Below are positions 54,008-62,219 of a DNA stretch of 64,000 nt, in pieces. The notes beneath the pieces were generated by a model, which ran no database searches, had not been told where the DNA came from, and saw only the letters and a program-made list of their open reading frames with translations. The DNA lies in contig NZ_VIRF01000065.1 in NCBI RefSeq assembly GCF_008107685.1, positions 1 to 64,000 on the forward strand, in the 5' to 3' direction. The position numbers and the translations under genes were made by a program. This DNA comes from Novosphingobium sp. BW1. Lineage in GTDB: Bacteria > Pseudomonadota > Alphaproteobacteria > Sphingomonadales > Sphingomonadaceae. Position 1 is the stretch's first letter. Each line of letters starts with the position of its first letter.

Positions 54008-54829
54008 CTATCCCTGCCGCTTGCCCATGAGCTTGGACATGTCGATCTGGCCGGTGGCGAGCGCCCCCATGAATCCGCCGTCGACGGGAAGCACCACGCC
54101 GTTGACGATCGAGGCCAGTGCGGAGTTCAGGAGGACCAGCCCGCCCGCCTGCTCCTCGGGGGTGGAATAGCGCCCCATCGGTTCGGCGGCGGCATCCACC
54201 ACGTCCTTGCCCGAGGCTTCGTGAAAGGTTTTCATCATCGGGGTCTGCGTCGGACTGGGCAGGGTGCAGTTGATACGGATGCCCTGCTTGATGAGTTGGG
54301 CGCCCATGAACTGTGTCCACACGATGACGTTCTCCTTGGAAAAGGCATAGCCTTCCGCAACCGTTGCGGCGTTGGCCTCGCACCATGTGAGCGCGTCGTC
54401 CCAGCCCTTTGTCGTCACGAAGCCCATGTTCTCGGGAATGCGCCGGCTCCAGCCCAGGCCCCCGGTCGAGGCAATGTTGGCAATGGCGCTGCCCGCCTGC
54501 ATTTTGGACAGGAGCTGTTCGGTGAGGTAGCGAAGGCCGATGAAGTTCACCTTCATGATGTCCATCGGCGGGAACGAGGTGGGGAGGCCTGCGCAGTTGA
54601 ACAGCGCGTTGATCGGCCCCTCTATGCTGCTGGCGGCGGCCTCGATCGAGGCGGGATCGCGCAGGTCCACGGTGTGGAAGCTCGCGAGTGGCAGGTCGCA
54701 GGCCTTGAAGTCCAGCCCGTGAACCTCGGCGCCGAGTTCGAGCAGCAGCTTGGCCGTCGCATGCCCCATGCCGGAGAAGCAGCCCGAGACCACCACGCGC
54801 TTGCCCGCATAGCCCAGGAAATCGCTCAT
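54008..54829 (-). CDS. Short-chain dehydrogenase (hydroxysteroid/coniferyl alcohol dehydrogenase-like)
   Basis: A 273-residue enzyme with VVVSGCFSGMGHATA (cofactor loop), FNCAGLP, IASTGGLGW and YAFSK (catalytic Tyr-Lys). The shape resembles SDRs annotated as coniferyl-alcohol or 3-alpha-hydroxysteroid dehydrogenases. It lies three bases upstream of the acyl-CoA dehydrogenase gene, in one operon. Confidence 0.85.
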   Translation of the reverse strand: MSDFLGYAGKRVVVSGCFSGMGHATAKLLLELGAEVHGLDFKACDLPLASFHTVDLRDPASIEAAASSIEGPINALFNCAGLPTSFPPMDIMKVNFIGLRYLTEQLLSKMQAGSAIANIASTGGLGWSRRIPENMGFVTTKGWDDALTWCEANAATVAEGYAFSKENVIVWTQFMGAQLIKQGIRINCTLPSPTQTPMMKTFHEASGKDVVDAAAEPMGRYSTPEEQAGGLVLLNSALASIVNGVVLPVDGGFMGALATGQIDMSKLMGKRQG

Positions 54830-54859
54830 TTTCTCTTTATCCTCTTTTGCGCTGGGGAA

Positions 54860-55105
54860 TCAGGATTTGACCGGGGGCCAGACCTGGCGCTCGGTGCCGT
54901 CGTCGCCCTCGAGAACGAAGATGATGCGTTCAGGGCAGGCCCGTGCACCGTTGAGCGCGGCCTTTTCGTCTTCTGCAGAGACGGCAAAGCCCTTGGTGTC
55001 GATGTAGCCTTCCTCATCGAGCGGGTAGAGCGCCGGAGCGACCGCCTGACAGCGGGCATTCCCGACACATTCGCCCTTCCTGATCCGCACTTTCATGGCA
55101 GCCAT
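54860..55105 (-). CDS. [3Fe-4S]-type ferredoxin (P450 partner)
   Basis: An 81-residue ferredoxin with Cys13, Cys19 and Cys57 (GECVGNARC and RACPE), the three-cysteine pattern of P450-linked 3Fe-4S ferredoxins. GAGGAG precedes the ATG. It is divergent from the P450 gene at 55329 and should pass electrons to it. A ferredoxin reductase gene is not in the window. Confidence 0.88.
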   Translation of the reverse strand: MAAMKVRIRKGECVGNARCQAVAPALYPLDEEGYIDTKGFAVSAEDEKAALNGARACPERIIFVLEGDDGTERQVWPPVKS

Positions 55106-55328
55106 GGTCTCCTCTTCCAGCCTTCAGCTTGACCCTAAGACCCTTGGGCGATCAACGGTACCAGGCGCCTCATCGCTCGCACGATAGGCGCGGGGCTAGG
55201 CGGGCAAGTGGCGATTCCCGCAAGGGCAATCGCGCGGGCGGTATCGAGCTGGCGCGTGCTGAAATTCGCCACAGGCCATGCAACATAACGGGCAAACAAG
55301 TTCACACTGCACTTTGCGGAGAGTTTCG

Positions 55329-56579
55329 ATGGCATCGCATCCGGTCAGCCCAGCTGTCGCCAAACCCGACCATGTCCCCGACGCACTGGTCTACGATTTC
55401 GACTTCCACTACGACCCGGGTCTCCTCAGCGAAGGTCATGCGCGCATTGCCGAAATCGCGCGTGAGGCACCGCCGGTCTTCTGGACCCCGCGGCAGGGCG
55501 GGCACTGGATCGTGGCCAGCCATGCGGCGGTCTACAGCGCGCAGCGCAGCCCCGAGATCTTCAGCAACGGGCCTGTTCCCTACGAGATGATCGCGGCCCA
55601 CAACGCGACGCTTCCCGACGAGAAGAAGTCGTTGATCCCGCTGCCGATCACGGTCGATCCTCCCGTCCATGAGACGTACCGCAAGCCGCTCAACAAGACC
55701 TTCAGTCCCAAGAACATGCTGGCCCTGAAGGACCGCATCCGTGCGCTGGCCGCACAGCTGGTCGCAAAGATCAGGGACAAGGGCCACTGCGAGTTCATGG
55801 CCGAGGTCGGGGAGCCGCTGCCGACCACGATCTTCCTCGATATTTTCGGCCTGCCCCAGGACAAGCAGCGCGAATACCGCGACTTGGTCTCGCAGCACCT
55901 GCACGCCACCGACATGAACCCGGCTGCGGTGCAGCAGCGCCTGCGCGAAGTGGCCGATGTCATGCGCGAGACGATTCTGGCGCGCCGCGATGCGCCGCAG
56001 GGCGACGTGCTCTCAATGCTCTGGCAGTCCGAGTTCGACGGGCGTCCGGCCACGCTCCACGACATCGAGAACTACGCCGTCATGCTCTTCGTCGCCGGGC
56101 TCGATACGGTGATGAACGGGATGGGGCTGGGCGTGCGCCACCTCGCCATGAACCCTGATCTCCAGGCCCGTCTGCGCGCCGACGTGGCGCTGGTGCCCGA
56201 GGCCGCCGACGAGATTCTGCGGCGCTACACCTTCACGGTGCCCCCGCGCTTCGTCCACCAGGACGCTGAGTTCGAGGGTATCGCGATGAAGAAGGGGGAG
56301 ATGGTGCTGATGTTCCTGCCCTCGGCCGATCTCGATCCCAAGGAGTTCCCCTCGCCCGAGGCGTACGATCTGGCGCGCGAGAACAAGGCGCACATCGCCT
56401 TTGGCACCGGGCCGCACCGGTGCCTGGGCTCGCACCTCGCGCGCATCGAACTTCAGGTCCTCTACGAGGAAATGCTGAAGGCGCTGCCCGAATTCCGGAT
56501 CGATCCGGCAAAGCCCGTGACCTTCCACGGCGGCAACGTAATCGGCCCCGACCAGCTCCACCTCGTCTGGGACGCATGA
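55329..56579 (+). CDS. Cytochrome P450
   Basis: A 416-residue soluble bacterial P450. The I-helix reads AGLDT (256-260), the ExxR motif EILRR, and the heme loop FGTGPHRCLG has Cys365. It hydroxylates a hydrophobic substrate using O2 and electrons from the divergent ferredoxin. ATG 55329 follows GGAGAG; an earlier in-frame ATG at 55278 lacks a good signal. Its stop overlaps the DUF35 gene as ATGA. Confidence 0.94.
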   Translation: MASHPVSPAVAKPDHVPDALVYDFDFHYDPGLLSEGHARIAEIAREAPPVFWTPRQGGHWIVASHAAVYSAQRSPEIFSNGPVPYEMIAAHNATLPDEKKSLIPLPITVDPPVHETYRKPLNKTFSPKNMLALKDRIRALAAQLVAKIRDKGHCEFMAEVGEPLPTTIFLDIFGLPQDKQREYRDLVSQHLHATDMNPAAVQQRLREVADVMRETILARRDAPQGDVLSMLWQSEFDGRPATLHDIENYAVMLFVAGLDTVMNGMGLGVRHLAMNPDLQARLRADVALVPEAADEILRRYTFTVPPRFVHQDAEFEGIAMKKGEMVLMFLPSADLDPKEFPSPEAYDLARENKAHIAFGTGPHRCLGSHLARIELQVLYEEMLKALPEFRIDPAKPVTFHGGNVIGPDQLHLVWDA

Positions 56580-56986
56580 GCCTGGGCGTTCCCCGGCCCC
56601 GCCCGCGTCTTGACCGCGACAATCGCGCGTTCTGGACCGGCGGGGGCGAAGGCAAGTTGATGATCTGCCGCTGCGGCGATTGCGGTCAGTGGCTCCATCC
56701 CCCGCAGCCGGTGTGCCGGGCCTGCTGGAGTGAAAACGTGGCACCGCAACCCGTCTCGGGGCGCGGCACTATCGACAGCTTCACGGTCAACCACCAGCCC
56801 TGGATGCCGGGCTTGGCAGTGCCCTTCGTGATTGCCCGTGTGGCGCTGGAAGAGGCGCCCGCGATCTATCTCACCACCAATATCGTGGGCTGCCCAGTCG
56901 AGGACGTCGCCGTGGGCGATGCGGTACATGTCGCGTTCGAGGAAGAGGACGGCATCTTCTTCCCGCTGTTCGAGAAGGACACCTGA
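56576..56986 (+). CDS. DUF35 OB-fold/zinc-ribbon protein
   Basis: A 136-residue protein. The zinc ribbon uses Cys33/Cys36 (CGDC) and Cys47/Cys50 (CRAC), and an OB-fold follows (GRGTIDSFTVNHQPW, PFVIARVAL). DUF35 proteins pair with thiolase-like enzymes, as ChsH2 does with the Ltp2 aldolase in steroid side-chain breakdown. The next gene encodes just such a thiolase-like protein, so they should form a complex. Confidence 0.87.
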   Translation: MSLGVPRPRPRLDRDNRAFWTGGGEGKLMICRCGDCGQWLHPPQPVCRACWSENVAPQPVSGRGTIDSFTVNHQPWMPGLAVPFVIARVALEEAPAIYLTTNIVGCPVEDVAVGDAVHVAFEEEDGIFFPLFEKDT

Positions 56987-58149
56987 TGGCGCGCGGCGAA
57001 GCCTATATTACCGGGATCGGCATGTCCGAGGTCGGCGTCCGGCTCGATCGCCACCCGCTGCTGCTGACGCTCGATGCGGTGCGCGAGGCGCTGGCGGATG
57101 CCGGTCTGAAGCCGGAACAGATCGACGGGGTCGCTACATATCCGGGCAAGATGCCAAGCTTCCTCGGTTTCTCACCGGTCTCCTCGGACGACGTGATCGA
57201 GGCGCTGGGCCTTTCCACCCGCTGGCACCTGGGCGGGGCCGAGATGACCGCGCAACTGGGCGCGATCTCGGCGGCCGCCATGGCGGTCAAGGCGGGACGC
57301 GCACGGCATGTGCTGTGCTTCCGCACCGTCTACGAGGCCGCCGCAATGGCCAATCCGACAGACTATCCCCCGCCGCGCCGGACCGAGCTGACCGGCGCTT
57401 CGCAGTGGACGGCTCCGTTCTTTGCGATCTCGGCGGCGACCTGGGTGGCGCAGTACGCGACGCGCCACATGGCCCGCTATGGCATGACGCGCGAGCAGCT
57501 GAGTGAGATCGCTCTCAACGCCCACCGCAACGCCGCGCGCAACCCGCGTGCGCTGGTCAAGGAGCCGCTGAGCGCGGAGAAGTATTTCTTCGCACGCATG
57601 ATCTCCTCGCCGTTCTGCCTCTATGACTGCGACCGTTTCACCGACGCCTCGACGGTGGTCATCGTCTCGGCGGGCGAAGCGCTGGACGAAGTCACGGCCC
57701 CTCCGATCCGGATTGCGGCGACGGCCGGTTCGGTCGAGCGCTACAGCTGGGACCAGGCCGAGTGGCCGGGTTCCTATCCCACGGGCAAGGCCCTGTGGGA
57801 GCGCTGCGACTATGGCCCCGACGATATCGACGTCGCGCAGTTCTACGATGGTTTCGCGTTCCATCCGATCACCTGGCTCGAAGGTCTGGGCGTGTGCGGG
57901 ATCGGGGAGGGACACCGCTTCATCGAAGGCGGCACGCGCATTGCGCTTGATGGCGAACTGCCGCTCAACACGGGCGGCGGCCAGCTGGGGGCGGGGCGCC
58001 TCCACGGCTTCGGGTTCGCGCATGAGAGCGTGGTACAGCTGCGCGGTGAAGGCGGCGCGCGCCAGGTACCGGGCAGCCCACGCGTGGCCGTGGCGACGAG
58101 CGGGGGCGGGCCGATGGCCGCTGCTCTCCTCCTGACGCGCGAGAGTTGA
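56986..58149 (+). CDS. Thiolase-like lipid-transfer protein (Ltp2-type aldolase candidate)
   Basis: A 387-residue thiolase-fold protein. The nucleophilic cysteine region is GGAEMTAQLGAI, without a cysteine. The later blocks AQFYDGFAFHPITWLEGLG and LNTGGGQLGAGRLHGFGF, then ESVVQLRGEGGARQV, match Ltp2-type retro-aldolases rather than thiolases. It probably cleaves a beta-hydroxyacyl-CoA side chain with its DUF35 partner. The two genes overlap (TGATG). Confidence 0.82.
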   Translation: MARGEAYITGIGMSEVGVRLDRHPLLLTLDAVREALADAGLKPEQIDGVATYPGKMPSFLGFSPVSSDDVIEALGLSTRWHLGGAEMTAQLGAISAAAMAVKAGRARHVLCFRTVYEAAAMANPTDYPPPRRTELTGASQWTAPFFAISAATWVAQYATRHMARYGMTREQLSEIALNAHRNAARNPRALVKEPLSAEKYFFARMISSPFCLYDCDRFTDASTVVIVSAGEALDEVTAPPIRIAATAGSVERYSWDQAEWPGSYPTGKALWERCDYGPDDIDVAQFYDGFAFHPITWLEGLGVCGIGEGHRFIEGGTRIALDGELPLNTGGGQLGAGRLHGFGFAHESVVQLRGEGGARQVPGSPRVAVATSGGGPMAAALLLTRES

Positions 58150-58151
58150 AG

Positions 58152-58844
58152 GTGCGTCCGGCCTTCCACCGCGCCATCGTGATCCGGCCCGAGCGGGGGC
58201 AGGTCACTGCGCTGGTCGAGGACGACCTGCACCATATGAAGGTTACTCTCGACCACGATGGGGATGTCATCACCTGCGTCGAGGGCGAGATGATCCGTGC
58301 GCCCTGGTCGACCTGTCCGGGAGCGACCCTAGCGCTGGCCGAAACCTTCACCGGCGCCGCGCTTGACGCTGCGGCGGGTGTCGGCGCGAAGAAGCAGAAC
58401 TGCACCCACCTTTTCGATATCGCTGTGTTGGCGGCGGCCCATGCCCGCGACGGGCCGCCCACCCGATATGACCTGCGCGTCGAGGACCCGGTTGAGGGCA
58501 TGCGTTCTATGAACATTGCCCGAAACGGCGAAAAGCGGATGACCTGGACCGAAAAGGACAAGCGCTTCCTGGCACCTGCCGCCATAGCCGGGCTGGGCTA
58601 CAAGGAGATGGGCCCTTGGATCGCTTCACTTTCTCCTGCGGACGCGGAAATGGCACGGCTCCTGCGCGGCGTCGCGGTGATCTCGCATGGACGGCAGATC
58701 CCGATGGAAAAGCAGTCGGATGCCACGCGCATCCCGCCCAATTGCCACACCTTTCAACCCGGACAGCGCGAACAGGCGGTGCGCGTCAGCGGGATCCACG
58801 ATTTCACCACCGCGATCCATGGGCCGCTCGATGGGCTTCCCTGA
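58152..58844 (+). CDS. DUF2889 protein
   Basis: A 230-residue protein of unknown function with the DUF2889 features NCTHLFDIAVLAAAHA and MRSMNI. DUF2889 genes tend to lie among aromatic and steroid degradation genes. The start may be GTG 58152, which has GAGAG in place, or TTG 58146, which overlaps the stop of the thiolase-like gene. Confidence 0.72.
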   Translation: MRPAFHRAIVIRPERGQVTALVEDDLHHMKVTLDHDGDVITCVEGEMIRAPWSTCPGATLALAETFTGAALDAAAGVGAKKQNCTHLFDIAVLAAAHARDGPPTRYDLRVEDPVEGMRSMNIARNGEKRMTWTEKDKRFLAPAAIAGLGYKEMGPWIASLSPADAEMARLLRGVAVISHGRQIPMEKQSDATRIPPNCHTFQPGQREQAVRVSGIHDFTTAIHGPLDGLP

Positions 58845-58896
58845 GAGCGCGCGCTAGACTGCGACGAAACCATAAATACGTGCTGGAGAGATGGTC

Positions 58897-60219
58897 ATGG
58901 AAATGAACGACATGGTGCTGATCAGCGTCGACGATCACATCAGCGAACCACCCGACATGTTCAAGAATCACCTGTCGGCAAAGGATTTGGAGGACGCGCC
59001 GCGCTTCGTGACCGATGTGAACGGCAAGGCGGCGTGGGAGTACCAGGGGATGTACCTTCCCTCGGTAGGGCTCAACGCCGTGGTCGGGCGTCCGATGAAC
59101 GAATACGGGATGGAGCCGACCGCGCTGGAGCAGCTGCGCGAAGGGGTCTACGATGTGCACGCGCGCGTTGGTGACATGGACGTCAACGGCATCGCGGCCT
59201 CGGTCAATTTCGGCAGCGTGTTCGACTTTGCGGGCGGGCGCCTCCACCGCGCCAAGGACAAGGACCGCGCGCTGGTGCATCTGCGCGCCTACAATGACTG
59301 GCACAAGGACGAGTGGTGCGACGCCTACCCGGCCCGCTTCATTCCCTGCGGCATCCTGCCTACCTGGAACATGGACGCCTGCGTCGAGGAGATCCATCGC
59401 CTCGCGAAAAAGGGCTTCAAGGCGGTTTCGGTCAGCGATGCGCCCACCGTCCAGGGCTTGCCCAGCATCCACAATGAATACTGGGAGCCGTTCTGGAAGG
59501 CGATCGTCGACACCGACCTCACCATCTGCTGCCATATCGGTGCGGGCAACCCGGCGCCCCACGCTTCGGAGGAAACCCCGATCGAGGCTTGGATCACGAC
59601 CATGCCCATGTCGATTGCCTATGGCGCGGCGGACTGGCTCCAGCTCGAGGCTCTCCACAAGTACCCGAGCCTGCGCATCGCGCTGTCCGAGGGAGGCATC
59701 GGCTGGGTGCCCTACTTCCTGGAGCGGTCCGACTTCTCCAACTGGCGGCACAAGGCCTGGACCAATTCGGTGTTCCAGGACCTGAAGCCCAGCGAGATGT
59801 TCAAGCGCCATTTCCTCAACTGCTTCATCGACGACCAGTTTGGCCTGCAGAACATCGAATACATTGGCGAGGACAACATCGCCTACGAGACCGATTACCC
59901 ACATTCCGACACGCTCTGGCCCGAGGTGCCAGAGCATCTCTACAAGTCATTGCGTCACCTGACCGATGCGCAGATCAACAAGATCACGCACCAGAACGCG
60001 ATGCGCTGGTTCAACTTCCCGCTCTTCGACCTGGGCCGCAAGGAGGACCTCACCGTAGGTGCGCTGCGCCAGCGGGCCGAGGACGCTGGCGTCGATACCG
60101 CGCCCAAGAGCTCGGGCGGCGATCGTCCGGTGGAAGAGGGCACCACCCGTCCGATTACCTCGGGCGATCTCATGCGCATGTTCTCGCAGCATGACCGCCG
60201 CAAGAAGGAGAGCGTCTAA
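58897..60219 (+). CDS. Amidohydrolase-2 family metal-dependent hydrolase/decarboxylase
   Basis: The 440-residue TIM-barrel protein begins VDDHISEPPDMF, a variant of the DxHxxP start. It has further metal-site candidates in CCHIGAG and in YETDYPHSD (Asp), like ACMSD/OMA-decarboxylase relatives. ATG 58897 was chosen because GGAGAG lies about seven bases upstream. It could hydrolyse a C-C bond or decarboxylate a ring-cleavage acid. A long hairpin follows. Confidence 0.85.
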   Translation: MEMNDMVLISVDDHISEPPDMFKNHLSAKDLEDAPRFVTDVNGKAAWEYQGMYLPSVGLNAVVGRPMNEYGMEPTALEQLREGVYDVHARVGDMDVNGIAASVNFGSVFDFAGGRLHRAKDKDRALVHLRAYNDWHKDEWCDAYPARFIPCGILPTWNMDACVEEIHRLAKKGFKAVSVSDAPTVQGLPSIHNEYWEPFWKAIVDTDLTICCHIGAGNPAPHASEETPIEAWITTMPMSIAYGAADWLQLEALHKYPSLRIALSEGGIGWVPYFLERSDFSNWRHKAWTNSVFQDLKPSEMFKRHFLNCFIDDQFGLQNIEYIGEDNIAYETDYPHSDTLWPEVPEHLYKSLRHLTDAQINKITHQNAMRWFNFPLFDLGRKEDLTVGALRQRAEDAGVDTAPKSSGGDRPVEEGTTRPITSGDLMRMFSQHDRRKKESV

Positions 60220-60256
60220 GGGCGCCTCCTCTCTCTCCGGCTGCACAGGCCATGAA

Positions 60257-60288
60257 GAAGGGGCCGGGTCTTGCGACCCGGCCCCTTC
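60257..60288. terminator. Long hairpin between converging genes
   Basis: GAAGGGGCCGGGTC pairs perfectly with its complement (14 base pairs, 60257-60270 with 60275-60288) around TTGC. It separates the amidohydrolase and IclR genes and probably ends transcription from both sides. T-runs are weak on both strands. Confidence 0.75.
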
Positions 60289-60314
60289 TCGTTGGGACTG
60301 TTGAAATGGAGGGA

Positions 60315-61112
60315 TCAGGCCGCCGCGACCAGCGGAGTGACCGAATGGTTGTCCTCGCGCTCCACCGCCTGGTTGATCGCGTCCTTGAGCATGCCGCCCA
60401 GCGCATCCACGTCGATATTGGCCGAGGGGCGGTAGACGAAACCGATGGCCATCGGCTGGTCCACCGCGTAGGCTGGAAGCAGAGCGGCGCAGATCTCGGC
60501 CTCGATGCCAAAGCCCGCTTCGCCAACGACCATACCCTTGCGCTCGTACTGGTCGAGCAGGGTGAGCATCTCGGCATAGGGGATATGCTGACCTTGCGCT
60601 TCGGCGTTGAGGCGGCGCACGATGCCCTCGCGGCGCGGACGCGACAGGGTAGAGAGAAGCAGGCGGCCCACGGCGCTGTCGGTCAGGCGCTCGGTCTGGC
60701 CGCCGTTGAAGCTTTCGCAGAACATGCCGACGCGGCGGTTGCCGGCCGAGCGGCAGTTGAAAACCTGTGCCTCCACACCGACGAGGCCGAACAGCGCTAC
60801 GGTCAGGCCCGACTGCGCCTGCAGGCGGTCGAGCAGCAAGGTGAGACGGCCATCGCGGATGATCGGGGCCTGCGTCGAACCGCCCAGCATCGCGGCGCGC
60901 GGCGTCGGGCGGTACGAGCGGTTCTGCCCGTCCTTGTAGAGAATGCCCAGTTCGACGAGGCTCGAAAGCAGTTCCGAGGTACTCGACTGCGGCCGGTCAT
61001 AGCGCCGCACGATATCCATCACGGTCGCGTGCGGATGGGCCTCGTCGAAGAACTGCAGGACCTCGACAACACGACGCGCGATTTTCGCCTTATTCGATGA
61101 TTGTGCCAGCAT
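60315..61112 (-). CDS. IclR-family transcriptional regulator (second)
   Basis: A 265-residue regulator with an N-terminal helix-turn-helix (ARRVVEVLQFFDEAHPHATV, then SSTSELLSSLVELGIL) and a C-terminal effector domain. ATG 61112 follows GAGGAGAG. It is divergent from the crotonase gene at 61230, with a perfect 8-base inverted repeat between, probably its operator. Confidence 0.87.
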   Translation of the reverse strand: MLAQSSNKAKIARRVVEVLQFFDEAHPHATVMDIVRRYDRPQSSTSELLSSLVELGILYKDGQNRSYRPTPRAAMLGGSTQAPIIRDGRLTLLLDRLQAQSGLTVALFGLVGVEAQVFNCRSAGNRRVGMFCESFNGGQTERLTDSAVGRLLLSTLSRPRREGIVRRLNAEAQGQHIPYAEMLTLLDQYERKGMVVGEAGFGIEAEICAALLPAYAVDQPMAIGFVYRPSANIDVDALGGMLKDAINQAVEREDNHSVTPLVAAA

Positions 61113-61146
61113 ATCTCTCTCCTCAAGTCTCTTATTGAACAGCAGT

Positions 61147-61173
61147 GTTGACTTGCTGGCAGGGGAAGTCAAC
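61147..61173. promoter_or_regulatory. Inverted repeat in the IclR-crotonase divergent region
   Basis: GTTGACTT and AAGTCAAC form a perfect 8-base inverted repeat around 11 bases. The left arm contains TTGACT, which resembles a -35 box on either strand. It lies 35 bases before the IclR start and 57 before the crotonase start. Confidence 0.6.
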
Positions 61174-61229
61174 AAAAATGACACCATATCGTTTTTCTGG
61201 CAGGGCGTGATTGTGAGAGTGGATTGAAA

Positions 61230-62219
61230 ATGGCGGAAGAGCTAGGGTTCAGCGTGGCTCACAGGGACTGCAATTTTGACGTCGCCGTGCTTGGCGAAGA
61301 GGCTGGGGAGGTTCAACGTCCCCTCGTTGTGCTCGATCTTGATCGGATCGACCCTCTCGATCCGGCGTGTAAACGACTGTCATTGCCGCCGTGTCCGGTG
61401 ATTGGGCTGGGTGATTCGCGCCATCCACTCGCCGCGCAGCTCGATTGCCTCGTTGAACCGCCGATACGCCTGGAGGGGCTCATGGCCGCGATTTGTGCGC
61501 GGCCGCTGGCGGCGAGTGTCCTTGTCCAGCTTCTGCGCCTGATCGAGGGCATGGACCCGGCTCGTGCGCTGGTCGCGGAATCTTTGGCCTACGCGACCTT
61601 GCAGGGCGGCGATGAGCATGCCCAGTGGTTGGCCGCACGACGCGCCGCGCCAAGAGATCTTCCGGCAGGACGGCTCCACGTAACGCGCGTGCAAGATGTG
61701 TTGCACCTGGAAATGGACCGGCCCGGCACGCACAACGCCATCGATGCCCCGCTGCGCGATGCCCTTCGCGAGGCGCTGGACCTGGCGGTTTTCGATCCCA
61801 CCATTGGCCGCGTGGAACTGCGCGGCGCGGGACGCACATTCGGGGTAGGGGCGGAGCTGGCCGAGTTCGGGACCACGCGCGATCCGGCCCGGGCTCACGC
61901 CATCCGGATGCAGACATTGCCCGCCCTTGCGGCGGTACGCTGCGGCGAGCGGCTGGTCAGCACGGTGCAGGGGCTGTGCGTTGGCGCTTCGCTGGAACTT
62001 GCTGCCTTCGGGCGCATCGAGGCGCGCAGGGACGCGATCTTTCACTTGCCGGAACTGGCGATGGGGCTGGTGCCGGGCGCGGGCGGGTGCGTGTCGCTGT
62101 CGCGCCGCATTGGCCGTCAGCGCACCGCGCTCATGGTCCTATCCGGCCGCCGCATCAGCGTGGAGACAGCGCTGGCCTGGGGCCTTGCCGACTCGTGTGT
62201 CGACGCGCTCGTGGACTAG
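61230..62219 (+). CDS. Enoyl-CoA hydratase/isomerase with N-terminal extension
   Basis: A 329-residue protein. The crotonase domain starts near residue 150 (DRPGTHNAIDAPLRDALREA) and includes VQGLCVGASLEL and LPELAMGLVPGAGG. The first 140 residues form an extra domain with IGLGDSRHPLAA and VEPPIRLEGLMAAI, seen in a subset of sphingomonad crotonases. ATG 61230 was chosen over TTG 61224. The gene end overlaps the converging amidohydrolase by 81 bases. Confidence 0.8.
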   Translation: MAEELGFSVAHRDCNFDVAVLGEEAGEVQRPLVVLDLDRIDPLDPACKRLSLPPCPVIGLGDSRHPLAAQLDCLVEPPIRLEGLMAAICARPLAASVLVQLLRLIEGMDPARALVAESLAYATLQGGDEHAQWLAARRAAPRDLPAGRLHVTRVQDVLHLEMDRPGTHNAIDAPLRDALREALDLAVFDPTIGRVELRGAGRTFGVGAELAEFGTTRDPARAHAIRMQTLPALAAVRCGERLVSTVQGLCVGASLELAAFGRIEARRDAIFHLPELAMGLVPGAGGCVSLSRRIGRQRTALMVLSGRRISVETALAWGLADSCVDALVD

